Assembly: GCA_049651845.1 (NCBI GenBank) | Contig: JBASCW010000161.1 | Coordinates: forward strand, 1 to 56,728 | Origin: RBG-16-66-20 sp049651845 | Lineage (GTDB): Bacteria > Pseudomonadota > Gammaproteobacteria > Burkholderiales > SG8-39 | Direction: 5' to 3' | DNA: 56,728 nt | In this document: positions 41,905-50,462 of the stretch, one piece after another | Layout of the letters: each line of letters opens with the position of its first letter | How positions within the stretch are numbered: position 1 is the first letter of the stretch | Translations under genes and position numbers: made by a program | Notes under the pieces: model-generated | The model's input: only the letters and a program-made list of their open reading frames with translations | The model's database searches: none | Told to the model about the DNA's origin: nothing

Positions 41905-42670
41905 GACCGCCCAGTGGGTCAAGGAATACGGGGGCAAGTCCGCCCCCACGCCGCGCGAAGCCGTGCAGGGCGCCGATTTCGTCCTGATGTGCGTCGGCAA
42001 CGACGACGACGTGCGCTCGGTCGCCTTCGGCGACAACGGGGTGCTCGCCGGCTTGAAAAAGGGCGCAATTCTAGTTGATCACACGACTGCTCCTGCAGTT
42101 CTTGCCAGAGAATTATTTGCAGAAACCAAACAGCGCGGCGTCGGCTTTGTCGACGCGCCGGTTTCGGGAGGCCAGGCGGGCGCGGTCAACGGCCAGCTCG
42201 GCATCACGTGCGGCGGCGACCAGGCCGATTACGCCAGGGCGCTTCCGGTTCTCAGCGTCTATGCCAAGATGTGCGCGCTGATCGGCGGCGCGGGCGCCGG
42301 CCAGCTCACCAAGATGGTCAACCAGATGGCGATCGTCGGCCTGCTGCAGGGCCTCTCGGAAGCACTCAATTTCGGCTTGAAAGCGGGCCTCGACATGGAG
42401 AAGGTAATCGCGGCGATCTCCAGGGGCGCGGCCCAGTCCTGGCAGATGGAAAACCGCTGGAAAACGATGGTGGAAGGCAAGTTCGAGGGCTTCGGCTTCG
42501 CCAGCGAATGGACGCGCAAGGACCTCAACATCACGCTCGCCGAAGCGAAGAGGAACGGCGCCCACCTGCCGGGTACCGCGTTGATCGAGCAGTACTACGG
42601 GCGCATCTGCTCGCGCGGCGACGGCCGCTGGGACAACACCGCGCTGATGGACCTGCTGGCGAAAGACTGA
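41905..42670 (+). pseudogene. 5'-truncated beta-hydroxyacid dehydrogenase (HIBADH family)
   Basis: From about 41905 the text is a normal 3-hydroxyisobutyrate-dehydrogenase-family protein: WVKEYGGKSAPTPREAVQGA, CVGNDDDVRSV, VDAPVSGGQAGAVNGQLGI, catalytic-Lys region GAGQLTKMVNQMAIVGLLQG, and a regular C-terminus. The first 30 or so residues with the GxGxxG nucleotide-binding loop are replaced by unrelated sequence. An in-frame start exists at 41756, but the fused N-terminus has no Rossmann motif, so NAD(P) binding would be lost. The break marks the right edge of the decayed mobile region. Confidence 0.82.
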
Positions 42671-42752
42671 ACGCCGGACGGGCGGAATCGCTGCCGTTGG
42701 CGCACGGACTGCGAGGCCTCGATGCCGATCAGTCCAAACGCCTTGGCCGGGC

Positions 42753-42780
42753 TTGACAGATACATACCGGTTGGTATGCA
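42753..42780 (+). promoter_or_regulatory. Promoter with overlapping palindromic operator of the TetR gene
   Basis: TTGACA at 42753-42758 and TATGCA at 42775-42780 are 16 bases apart, a good sigma-70-like promoter. Between and over the -10 lies the inverted repeat CATACC-GGTT-GGTATG (42763-42778). A repressor bound there would block RNA polymerase, so autoregulation by the TetR protein encoded nine bases downstream is likely. Confidence 0.7.
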
Positions 42781-42788
42781 ATGAGCGG

Positions 42789-43415
42789 GTGAACGCCGCC
42801 AGCAAGACCGCCCCCGCCAAGCAGCCGGACGTGACGCGCGAAACGATCCTCGACGCCGCGTTCCAGGAGATTCATCGTCACGGCTTTCAGGCCGCGAGCC
42901 TGAATAACATCCTGGCGCGCACGGGCTTCACCAAGGGCGCGCTCTATCACCATTTCCCAACCAAGGACGCCCTCGGTTTCGCGGTGATCGAGGAGGTGGT
43001 GCACGAAGGCTTTGACGCGATGGTGTTCGCCCCGTTGCGCGAAAGCAGCGCACCGTATGCCACTTTGCTGGAGATCGTTCGACTCAAGGCGCAACGGGCC
43101 GACCTCGAAAGCGTCACGCTCGGCTGCCCGCTCAACAACCTGATACAGGAGATGAGTCCGCTGGACGCGGCCTTCAAGAAGCGCCTGAACGCCGTACTGG
43201 AAAACTGGCAGGACGCGGTCACGGAAGCGCTTACGCGCGCCCAGAAACAGGGCCGGGTGCGGCGCGGCGTGGATTCCCGGGCGGCGGCCTTGTTCATCGT
43301 TTCCGCCTGGGAGGGCTGTGTCGGGGTGGCCAAGAACCTGCAGTCGGTGAAGGATTTCCGGCTGTGTATGAAGCAGCTCGAAGAGTATGTCGCCGGACTT
43401 GCGGCGAGCCCTTGA
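42789..43415 (+). CDS. TetR-family transcriptional regulator
   Basis: This 208-residue repressor has the N-terminal helix-turn-helix TRETILDAAFQEIHRHGFQA, then ASLNNILARTGFTKGALYHH and FPTKDAL. The all-helical C-terminal ligand domain (LGCPLNNLIQEMSPLD, FIVSAWEGCVGVAK) resembles the AcrR-like group seen near electrophile- and fatty-acid-responsive genes. The start is GTG 42789; the open frame reaches 42753, but that would put the operator inside the coding region. The predicted transcript start is so close that the mRNA may be almost leaderless. It is followed by the TusA-like gene. Confidence 0.93.
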   Translation: MNAASKTAPAKQPDVTRETILDAAFQEIHRHGFQAASLNNILARTGFTKGALYHHFPTKDALGFAVIEEVVHEGFDAMVFAPLRESSAPYATLLEIVRLKAQRADLESVTLGCPLNNLIQEMSPLDAAFKKRLNAVLENWQDAVTEALTRAQKQGRVRRGVDSRAAALFIVSAWEGCVGVAKNLQSVKDFRLCMKQLEEYVAGLAASP

Positions 43416-43446
43416 CATTTTTTTCCATCAACAAATGGAGGTCGAT

Positions 43447-43674
43447 ATGCAAACCGATACTGAACTCGATTGCCGTGGTCTCAACTGCCCGTTGCCGATC
43501 CTGCGCGCCAAGAAGGCGCTGACCGGAATCGATTCCGGCAAGGTTCTGAGAATCCTCGCCACCGACCCCGGTGCGGTGAAGGATTTTCAGGCCTTTGCCA
43601 AGCAGACCGGCAATGAATTGCTCGAATCCGCCGAGAGCGGCGGCGAGTACCGGTTCGTGCTGCGCAAGAAGTAA
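43447..43674 (+). CDS. TusA/SirA-family sulphur carrier protein
   Basis: This 75-residue protein of the TusA family has the CPxP motif (LDCRGLNCPLPILRAKKAL, active Cys14) that carries persulphide sulphur in tRNA thiolation or sulphur oxidation. GGAGGTCGAT precedes the ATG at 43447; upstream in-frame starts add unsupported residues. Unlike E. coli TusA it has a second Cys at position 9. It lies between the TetR gene and a hydrolase. Confidence 0.92.
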   Translation: MQTDTELDCRGLNCPLPILRAKKALTGIDSGKVLRILATDPGAVKDFQAFAKQTGNELLESAESGGEYRFVLRKK

Positions 43675-43687
43675 GGAGTAAACCCGG

Positions 43688-44590
43688 GTGCCATTGACTG
43701 AGAGTGCAGGTCTTGAGAAGGTGGCAGGACAGGCAGCAGAAATCGACGGCGACCCTACGCGCTTCGTCGATCGCTATATTCAAGTCGGGACGATCAAGGC
43801 GCGCTACTGGGCCGCGGGCGAGGGCGGGGCGCCGATCGTGTTGCTGCACGGGTTCGGCGCCTCGGTGGAATTGTGGCGGTTCACGTTGCCTGCGCTGGCC
43901 AAGCACCATCGCGTTCTGGCCGTCGATCTGCCCGGCTTTGGGCGGAGCGACAAACCCGAGGCGCCGTACACGCTCTCGTACCTGGCCGCCTTCGTACGCG
44001 ACTTTCTCGACGCCATGGGCATGCCGCGCGCGACGCTGGTGGGTAATTCGCTCGGCGGCGGCGTAGCCCTGCGGTTCGCGCTCGACTTTCCCGCGCGGCT
44101 GGAGCGGCTGGGGCTGGTTGCCCCTGCCGCGCTCGGACGCGGCGGTAGCCCGTTGTTGCGTCTGATGTCGCTGCCGGGCGTGGGTGAGCTACTCAGCCGA
44201 CCCAGCCGCGCTGGCACGGCGCGGCTTTTCAGATTGGCGACTCACAATCCGGCTGTAGTGACCGACACCATCGTAGACGAGGCATATCAGCTGGCCCGGC
44301 TGCCGGGCACGCAGCGAGGATTTCTCGGTGCCCTGCGCGCGCTGGTCAATCCCCTAGGGCAGCGGCGCGAGATTTTTGGGCCCATCCTCGATGGGTTGCC
44401 GCTGATCGCAGCACCAACGCTGGTGCTATGGGGACGCCAGGACCGCTTCGTGCCGGTTGCGCATGCCGGGGCGGCGCGAGCGATTTCGGGTGTGCGCGTC
44501 GAAGTCTGGGATCCGTGCGGACATCTGCCCATGATCGAGCGTCCCGGTAAATTCAGCGCGTTGCTGCTCGATTTCCTCTCGCAGAAATAG
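43688..44590 (+). CDS. Alpha/beta hydrolase
   Basis: This 300-residue alpha/beta hydrolase has an oxyanion motif LLHGFGASVELW, nucleophile elbow GNSLGG (Ser121), acid in WGRQDRFVP and His in CGHLPMIE. The text VDLPGFGRSDKP resembles C-C bond hydrolases and epoxide/ester hydrolases of aromatic pathways, but the substrate is undetermined. It has no signal peptide. The start GTG 43688 follows AAGGAG. It ends the short TetR-TusA-hydrolase unit. Confidence 0.92.
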   Translation: MPLTESAGLEKVAGQAAEIDGDPTRFVDRYIQVGTIKARYWAAGEGGAPIVLLHGFGASVELWRFTLPALAKHHRVLAVDLPGFGRSDKPEAPYTLSYLAAFVRDFLDAMGMPRATLVGNSLGGGVALRFALDFPARLERLGLVAPAALGRGGSPLLRLMSLPGVGELLSRPSRAGTARLFRLATHNPAVVTDTIVDEAYQLARLPGTQRGFLGALRALVNPLGQRREIFGPILDGLPLIAAPTLVLWGRQDRFVPVAHAGAARAISGVRVEVWDPCGHLPMIERPGKFSALLLDFLSQK

Positions 44591-44846
44591 CGCCGGAAGG
44601 AAAAGGCATCGGCCGCCGGCAAGCAAACAGCGGGCGCCTGCGCCTGCTTCACGGGGGGAATGGCGCCGCGGAGGCGCTGTCTTATCGCCCGCTTACGGCG
44701 CGCTGGGCGTGGCGATCCTGACCGGCACCGACGAATGGCTTGAAGCAAGAATCGTGGACGTCCTGCCGAACGGCTGGATCGCGCCGACCACCCGGATTTG
44801 ATTCCCGGACCGGGGGACATGCGTTTGTCCCGTCGAGGGCGCAGCG
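44591..44846. other. Gap between hydrolase and SulP stump
   Basis: These 256 bases hold no clear gene. One plus-strand frame (about 44676-44802) reads GALGVAILTGTDEWLEARIV, then DVLPNGWIAPTTRI, and stops. This looks like a protein C-terminus, but I cannot name it. A 6-bp hairpin GGGACA/TGTCCC (44814-44831) lies just beyond the minus-strand SulP stump and could end that transcript. Confidence 0.3.
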
Positions 44847-45592
44847 TCAGGACAGCTGCAGCAGCCGCAGCTCGGAATTCGTGAAACGCAGGCGGATCGC
44901 GAGCATCCGCGCCGATCCTTCGAACAGGTTGATGGCAAGTCGCTTGTGCTCGCTGGCCATCGCGTCGACGCGCTTGCGCGACAGCGCGTAGAGGCCGGTG
45001 TCGGAAAAAGCGACCGCGTCGGCCGAGCGTGCGGCGCCGTCCAGAAAAGACATCTCGCCGATGAAATCGCCGCGCCCGAAGGTCGCGAGGTGGTGGCTCT
45101 GCTTCGCGTCCAGCGGCAGCATGATGCGGACCGACCCGCGCCGGACCAGCAGCAACTCGTCGCCGCCTTCGCCGCGCGCGAAAATCTTCTCGCCCGCCTT
45201 GAAGGAGCGCTTGTCCATACACGCCTCCAATGCGGCGAGAGTTTCCTGCTTGCGTTTTCTGAACGGTTCGAACTCGCCGAGCTCGAGCGGTTTTTCCGCA
45301 GCGCGCTCCAGGCGCGCCTCCTCGAGTATCCGGTTCTCGACCCACTCGAGAGCGTCGTCCAGCTCGCCGAACGCGCGCGCATGGTGCTCCTTCCTAACCT
45401 GGCCGACCTCGTCGAAGTACTGCCGCATGTCCTGGCCGGTCGCCACGTGCTGCGGCAGCTGGCTGAAAAGCAGGAACGCCTTGCGCTCGGTGAGGACGTC
45501 CTCGATGAGTTCGAGCATGTGCGCGGCGGTGACGTCCACCGACTGCACGCGCCGCATGTCGAGAAATCTGAAACGATTCGAACCGGAAGTTC
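44847..45592 (-). pseudogene. 3' stump of a SulP-type transporter (STAS + cyclic-nucleotide-binding domains)
   Basis: The surviving text starts FLDMRRVQSVDVTAAHMLEL, the second half of a STAS domain, and continues with SQLPQHVATGQDMRQYFDEV. A cyclic-nucleotide-binding-like domain follows (FKAGEKIFARGEGGDELLLV, then RRGSVRIMLPLD and GRGDFIGEMSFLDGAARSAD). Full-length relatives have 10-14 TM helices of a SulP/SLC26 anion transporter before the STAS domain. These are absent: sequence upstream of about 45592 belongs to the end of an ABC permease gene. An open frame to 45692 gives only arginine-rich nonsense. Confidence 0.78.
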
Positions 45593-45633
45593 CCTGGCGC
45601 CAGAGTCGTATGCGCCGAATCCTGACGCAACCA

Positions 45634-47312
45634 CTACGGAACCCTCGACGCAAAGCGGTAGATCGGCAGGAATACCGCCAGCGTGAGCGCAAGAAGGATC
45701 AGCGTGAGCGCCGCACTCTCGCCCACGCGGGCCTCGCTCCAGAAGTTGAAAATCACGACCGACAGCGTCAGCGACTCGGACGATCCGCTGGCCAGAAAAA
45801 GCTGGGTGTTCAGGTCGCGCAGCGCCGACAGGAACACGATGGCGAACGCCCCCAGTACCACCGGGCGAGTCAACGGCAGCGTCACCCGCAGAAACCGTCG
45901 CAGCCGATCGGCACCGCAAAGACGCGCCACTTCCTCCAGCGCCGGCTCGATCTGCCGGAACGCGTCGCCCAGGTTGCGGAAGGTCACCGGAAGCGAGCGG
46001 GCCGCCTGGGCCATCGCGACCAGCACCAGTGTGCCGTAGAGGGGGATCGGCACGTCGATCCAGGCCCAGATGACGCCGGTGATGAATGCGACCGAAGGGA
46101 TCAGCGCCGTCAGGTAGATCGACAGAGAGAAAAACGCCCCACGGGCCAGGCGGTGCGCTGCACGAGATAGGTCGCCGCCATGGCAACCGCCAGTACCAGC
46201 ACCGATTCACCGCCCGCGAGCATCAGGCTGTTGAGCGTGACGCGGCCGAGGCTGCCGTAGTCGAAGAACAGGTAGGAGAAGTTGGCCAGAGACAGCCTGG
46301 ACAGGTCGAATTCGCCGAACAGGTTGGGCACCAGCGCCATGTAGGCCACTACGGTAAAGGGCAGCAGCACCGCCAGGAAAATGAGCAGGCTCACGTAGGC
46401 AACAGCAATCGGGCGCCAGTATCCCAGCTTCGCCGTTGCCGGTCGTCGGCCCTTACCTGCGACCACTGCGAATCGGCTCACGGGTAGCGAGCGCCGCGCA
46501 AACGTGAGGCCCGCACCGAGCAGCAGCGAGATCATCGCAAAGACCATGCCCAAGGCGGCCGCGGTCTCGTACTTGGGCGGAAAGGTGCTCAGCAGCAGGT
46601 AGAGCTGCGTTGAGAAAACGTAGACCCGGGCCGGCATCCCCAGGATGGCCGGGATCGCGAACAGACCCCAGGCAATGATCAGAGAGAACACGCTCGCCGC
46701 GATCAGCGTCGGTGCAATCAGCGGTAGCGTGACTCGCAGCGCGGTGCGCAGCAGACCCGCACCGGCCGCGCGTGCGGCTTCCTCGAAGCTGCCGTCGATC
46801 TGCGACAGTGCGCCTTCGGTGACGAGAAATACGAAGGAGAACAGGAACAGCGAGGACACGGCAATCATTCCCCCAAGGGACTGCACGTTCAGCGGCTTCA
46901 CGCCGAACCAGGCGTCGGCAATCTGGTTGATCAGACCCGCGTTGGGGCTGGCCAGGAACACATACGCCATCGCAAGCAGCCACGGCGGGCTGACGAACGC
47001 CGCCAGCACGCTGCCGCGCACAAAACCGGTGGCCGGCAGATCGGTGCGCGACGTGAGGAACGCCAGGCTTACCCCCAACACCAGTGAGACCGCCGTCGTC
47101 CCCAGCGCAAAGGCCCAGGAGTTGAGCATCACCGGCGCGAAGTCCAACGCCGTGCCAAGGCTGCGGAACGCACCCAGCCCCCACTGTTCTTCCGATCGAA
47201 GCGAACCGATCGCCAGCGCCGCGAGCGGAGCGAGGTTGAGGATGGTGATGGCCATCGCCGTCAGTGCGGCGACGAGTACCAGAGCCTTCGACTGGCGCCA
47301 TGCTGTCGACAT
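45634..47312 (-). pseudogene. ABC permease of the FbpB/AfuB/ThiP (two-module) type, one frameshift
   Basis: Read leftward from ATG 47312, the first frame gives MSTAWRQSKALVLVAALTAM and a normal double-module permease, with EEAARAAGAGLLRTALRVTL as first EAA loop, to YLVQRTAWPVGRF. There a one-base shift (around 46140, GTGGGGCG next to a T run) causes a stop. The next frame continues exactly where expected: AFFSLSIYLTALIPSVAFIT, then PIPLYGTLVLVAMAQAARSL, with the second EAA loop EEVARLCGADRLRRFLRVTL, ending PIYRFASRVP. About 559 residues in all, the usual size. One base restores the protein, so sequencing error is a real possibility. Confidence 0.85.
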
Positions 47313-47326
47313 CGTGCGGTCGATCT

Positions 47327-48379
47327 TCAGGCGGAAAAGACGTGCAAACGGTCCGGATCGAGCACGAGCATTCGCGCTTGCCCCCCTTCGGGCACCCCGT
47401 CCACCGGGGTCATTACCTCGAGCAGCGTGTCCCGAAAACGAACCATCACCCGGCAGCTCGTACCCAGGTACTCGTGGCTGGTCACCTGGACCGGAATGGC
47501 GGGCATATTAGCGGGCGCCGATTCGAGCAGCCGCGCGCAGTCGGGCCGGAAGCGGACTTCGACGGCGCCCCGCAGGTCTGTCGGAGCGAACGTGAACGCC
47601 CGCCCGTCCACAGTGACCGAACCACCCGCCGCTTCACCGCGCAGCACGTTGCGCGCACCAAGAAAGGCCGCCACGAAGGGCGTTGCAGGCCGATCGAATA
47701 GCTCGCGCGGCGAACCCGCCTGTTCGATGCGGCCGGCATTGAGGACGACGACTCGATCCGACATCGACAGGGCTTCGGCCTGGTCGTGGGTGACCGCCAC
47801 CATCGTCGTGCCGGTCTCACGCTGGATGCGCCGCAACTCGGCGCGCATCTCCTCGCGAAGATGCGTATCGAGATTGGCCAGCGGCTCGTCAAGCAGCAGC
47901 AACGATGGCTCGTAGGCAAGTGCGCGCGCCAGCGCAACCCGCTGCAGTTGGCCTCCTGACAGTTGCGACGGATATCGCGCGCCGTAGCCTTCAAGCCGTA
48001 CCAAGGCCAGCACGCGCCGGACCGCATCGGCAATCGCCTTCTGGGCACGCCGCTGCGTGGCGAGGCCGAAGGCGACGTTTTTGGCCACGTCCAAGTGCGG
48101 CCAGACCGCAAACGACTGGAACACCATGCCCAGGCCGCGCTGCTCGGTCGGCACGTCGATCCCGAGACCGCGATCGAACACCGGCCTGCCATCGAGCGCG
48201 ATACGCCCGTCCTCCGGGGTTTCCAGACCCGCCAGGCATCGCAGCACGGTCGACTTGCCGCAACCCGACGGCCCGAGCAACGTCAGAAACGATCCCGATT
48301 CGACCGTCAGCGACGCGGACTGAACGGCGACCACCGAGCCGAACCTCTTGGTCAGCGATTCGATCCGCACCGCCTCCAT
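47327..48379 (-). CDS. ABC transporter ATP-binding protein (FbpC/PotA type)
   Basis: This 350-residue ATPase has Walker A GPSGCGKST, Q-loop VFQSFAVWPHL, signature LSGGQLQRVALARAL, Walker B LLLDEPLANLD and switch His in VTHDQAEAL. A C-terminal TOBE-like regulatory domain follows (VRFRPDCARLL, TSHEYLGTSCRVMVRF). It drives uptake with the frameshifted permease and the binding protein. Its ATG shares one base with the stop of the binding-protein gene (TAATG). Confidence 0.94.
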   Translation of the reverse strand: MEAVRIESLTKRFGSVVAVQSASLTVESGSFLTLLGPSGCGKSTVLRCLAGLETPEDGRIALDGRPVFDRGLGIDVPTEQRGLGMVFQSFAVWPHLDVAKNVAFGLATQRRAQKAIADAVRRVLALVRLEGYGARYPSQLSGGQLQRVALARALAYEPSLLLLDEPLANLDTHLREEMRAELRRIQRETGTTMVAVTHDQAEALSMSDRVVVLNAGRIEQAGSPRELFDRPATPFVAAFLGARNVLRGEAAGGSVTVDGRAFTFAPTDLRGAVEVRFRPDCARLLESAPANMPAIPVQVTSHEYLGTSCRVMVRFRDTLLEVMTPVDGVPEGGQARMLVLDPDRLHVFSA

Positions 48380-49437
48380 TAGCCCCTCGAGACCATGATC
48401 TTCCGCCAGCGCGCCAACAACTCGGCACGCTGTGCCAGAAACTGGTCAGGGTCATGCACGATGAGCCGCAGTTCGGGCAGCGGCGGCAGTCCCGGCGGGC
48501 TCGGAACTCCTTGGGCGGCGGCGTAGGCGCCCGAATACGGCATCGTCGACGCCTGCCACGCGCCGGACATGACTTCGTTGATGAACACTCGGGCTGCATT
48601 CGGATGGGGCGCACCTTTGAGCATCATCACGCATGCCTGGGTCGCGACGACCCCCTCGGTCGGCCACACAATCTCAAGGTTGGCGCCCTGCTGATTGTGG
48701 AAGTAGGCCCAGGGGTGAGCCGCCACCGCCAGCGGGCGTTCACCGCGTGCGACCGCGAGCACGGCTTCGGCTTGCAACCGCATCTCCGCGGCCTCGTTGA
48801 CGCGCAGCTTTTCCACATAACCCCACCCGTAACGATCGACCATCGCCTTGATCCAGGCGAGCGTCGTATTGGCGTTCTCGGGGGCGCCGAACAGGACCTT
48901 GCCCTTGTACTTCGGGTCGGCGAGATCCGCATAGCTTCGCGGCAGATCGGACCTGGCGATCGCCTTCGGGTTGTAGACGATGGGCAGCGTGATCGCCGCG
49001 AGCGGGATCAGATGGTCGTCGCCGCCGCGGAAGGCCGGAGCGAGTTGCGCTATGTTCGGTACCGATACGGGCTGGGTCCAGCCTTGTTTGACCGCATAGA
49101 TCGCGAGATTGCCGTCGGTGATCGTGCACACGTCGGTCTGAACCCGGCCTGCGGCGATCTCGGCTTCGAGGCGCTTGAGCACCATCTCACCGCCACCCGG
49201 GCGCGCGTAGTTGACCCGGAAGCCATAGCGCTCTTGGAACATTTTCATGCGAGGTTCCTCGATCCGCGCGATACCGCTTGAGTAGAGTCCTGCTGCTCCC
49301 TCCTTACGGGCGGCAGCGAGGACCTTTTCCCATTCGGCGGCGGACGGTGGCTTCGGCAGCGCCGCCGCGACACCGGACGGAAGTACCGCGGCTGCGGAGA
49401 GAGCGCCCGATACGAGTAGCAGTTCCCGACGGTTCAT
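48379..49437 (-). CDS. ABC transporter periplasmic binding protein (ferric iron/family 1 type)
   Basis: This 352-residue exported protein has an N-terminal signal of Tat-like character (MNRRELLLVSGALSAAAVLP). It has the type II periplasmic-binding fold of the Fe3+/2-aminoethylphosphonate/thiamine group: EWEKVLAAARKEGAAGLYSS, PGGGEMVLKRLEAEIAAGRV, TLPIVYNPKAI and VWPTEGVVATQACVMMLKGA. The tyrosine cluster of true ferric-binding proteins is not obvious, so an organic ligand is more likely (inference). It is the first gene of the three-gene importer, downstream of the hydrolase. Confidence 0.9.
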   Translation of the reverse strand: MNRRELLLVSGALSAAAVLPSGVAAALPKPPSAAEWEKVLAAARKEGAAGLYSSGIARIEEPRMKMFQERYGFRVNYARPGGGEMVLKRLEAEIAAGRVQTDVCTITDGNLAIYAVKQGWTQPVSVPNIAQLAPAFRGGDDHLIPLAAITLPIVYNPKAIARSDLPRSYADLADPKYKGKVLFGAPENANTTLAWIKAMVDRYGWGYVEKLRVNEAAEMRLQAEAVLAVARGERPLAVAAHPWAYFHNQQGANLEIVWPTEGVVATQACVMMLKGAPHPNAARVFINEVMSGAWQASTMPYSGAYAAAQGVPSPPGLPPLPELRLIVHDPDQFLAQRAELLARWRKIMVSRG

Positions 49438-49474
49438 GAACTCTTCCTCCTATCCTGGATAGTACCCAGCCGGA

Positions 49475-50461
49475 TCACTTGCGCTCAAACCGGTCCGTTG
49501 GGCCAAGCACGGTGGCATTCGGCAGCGCCGCGAGCGCATCGGCCGCGGCGCGGTCGCCCAGCAAGTGCGCGCGCCAGAAGAGCGTGCTGGCGTGTTGAAT
49601 CGCGGGCCGAACGCGTTGTGCCGTGCTGCTCAAGCGCAGCTCGCCGGCCCGCGCCCCGCTGAACGCGGAATGCTCGGCGCCGTCGAACACCAGCAGGTAC
49701 TTGTTTCCGGCAGGCATGCCTTGGAACGGGAGCACGCGGTTGTCGGCGTCGACATCGCGCACGCCAGGGACCGCATCCTTGGAACCGGTGACCGAGAAGA
49801 ACGGCACTGACAGATGCCCGAACGCACGGGCCGGCTCGGCTTGGCGGATTGACGGGCTAAAGGCCAGCGCCGCTTTCACGCGGGCATCGGTCCAGGGCGA
49901 CGGCGCATAGTCGGGCGGGTAACGCTGACCGGCGAGCGCCTGCGTGGTAACCGCGCCGAAGGAGTGCCCGGCCACGCCCAGCCGCGCGGGATCGACGTTT
50001 TTCCAGGGTTCGGAACCGCTCGCCGCAAGACGTTCCACCTCACCGATGGCAAAGCGTACATCGCCCACCCGCAGCGCCAGGTTGTCGGAATTCATCCCAC
50101 CCCGCAGCCGGGCCATCGGATCGCCCTCGCCTCTGGCGAGCAGCGCCGAATCGCTGCCTGCGTGCTGCACGTGAACCGATGCGATGCCGTTCGCCGCCCA
50201 ATGCCGGCCCCAATGCTCGCCGGCCAGACGGCTGCCGCCAAGGCCGTGCGAATAAACGACAACGGGTATCTGCGCGCCCCCCGGGGGTAGATACGCGCGC
50301 CAGGGAACGGAGCGCTGGCGCGTCGCGTCCTGCCACTCGCCTTCGATGACCCTCGCCTCGCTCTGTGCCTGTGCGGGGGTGAGCGCCGCCGCGCCGATCA
50401 GCGCACGCAGCGCTAGCGTGGCGGCGACCGCGCGCAGCGGCTTGCGGTGTTCGTCGGCCAT
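49475..50461 (-). CDS. Exported alpha/beta hydrolase (dienelactone hydrolase/PAF-acetylhydrolase-like)
   Basis: This 328-residue protein has a signal peptide (MADEHRKPLRAVAATLALRA to LTPAQA). The hydrolase core shows PVVVYSHGLGGSRLAGEHWG for the oxyanion hole and GHSFGAVTTQ for the nucleophile, with a probable acid in VTGSKDAVPG and His in DGAEHSAFSG. It should cleave an ester or lactone in the periplasm. It starts one base after the stop of the DUF1302 gene and belongs to the same minus-strand operon. Confidence 0.87.
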   Translation of the reverse strand: MADEHRKPLRAVAATLALRALIGAAALTPAQAQSEARVIEGEWQDATRQRSVPWRAYLPPGGAQIPVVVYSHGLGGSRLAGEHWGRHWAANGIASVHVQHAGSDSALLARGEGDPMARLRGGMNSDNLALRVGDVRFAIGEVERLAASGSEPWKNVDPARLGVAGHSFGAVTTQALAGQRYPPDYAPSPWTDARVKAALAFSPSIRQAEPARAFGHLSVPFFSVTGSKDAVPGVRDVDADNRVLPFQGMPAGNKYLLVFDGAEHSAFSGARAGELRLSSTAQRVRPAIQHASTLFWRAHLLGDRAAADALAALPNATVLGPTDRFERK

Positions 50462-50462
50462 T

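Larger units (their letters stand above)
38847..41905. mobile_element. Remnant of a tRNA-Arg-associated integrated element
   Basis: Between tRNA-Arg and the 5'-truncated dehydrogenase lie only decayed recombinase, hairpin-rich sequence and a toxin-antitoxin remnant. The left border fits integration at the tRNA 3' end. The right border is set where dehydrogenase homology begins (about 41905). I looked for a second copy of the tRNA 3' segment near the right border and saw none, so the att sites and the exact extent remain uncertain, and more than one event may be involved. Confidence 0.5.

Noticed and set aside
38847..41905. Second copy of the tRNA-Arg 3' end as attR
   Set aside because: I compared the tRNA 3' segment with the sequence around the right border by eye and saw no convincing repeat.
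41756..42670. Intact dehydrogenase starting at 41756
   Set aside because: The first 50 residues of this frame have no nucleotide-binding motif and come from unrelated DNA; the gene is truncated.
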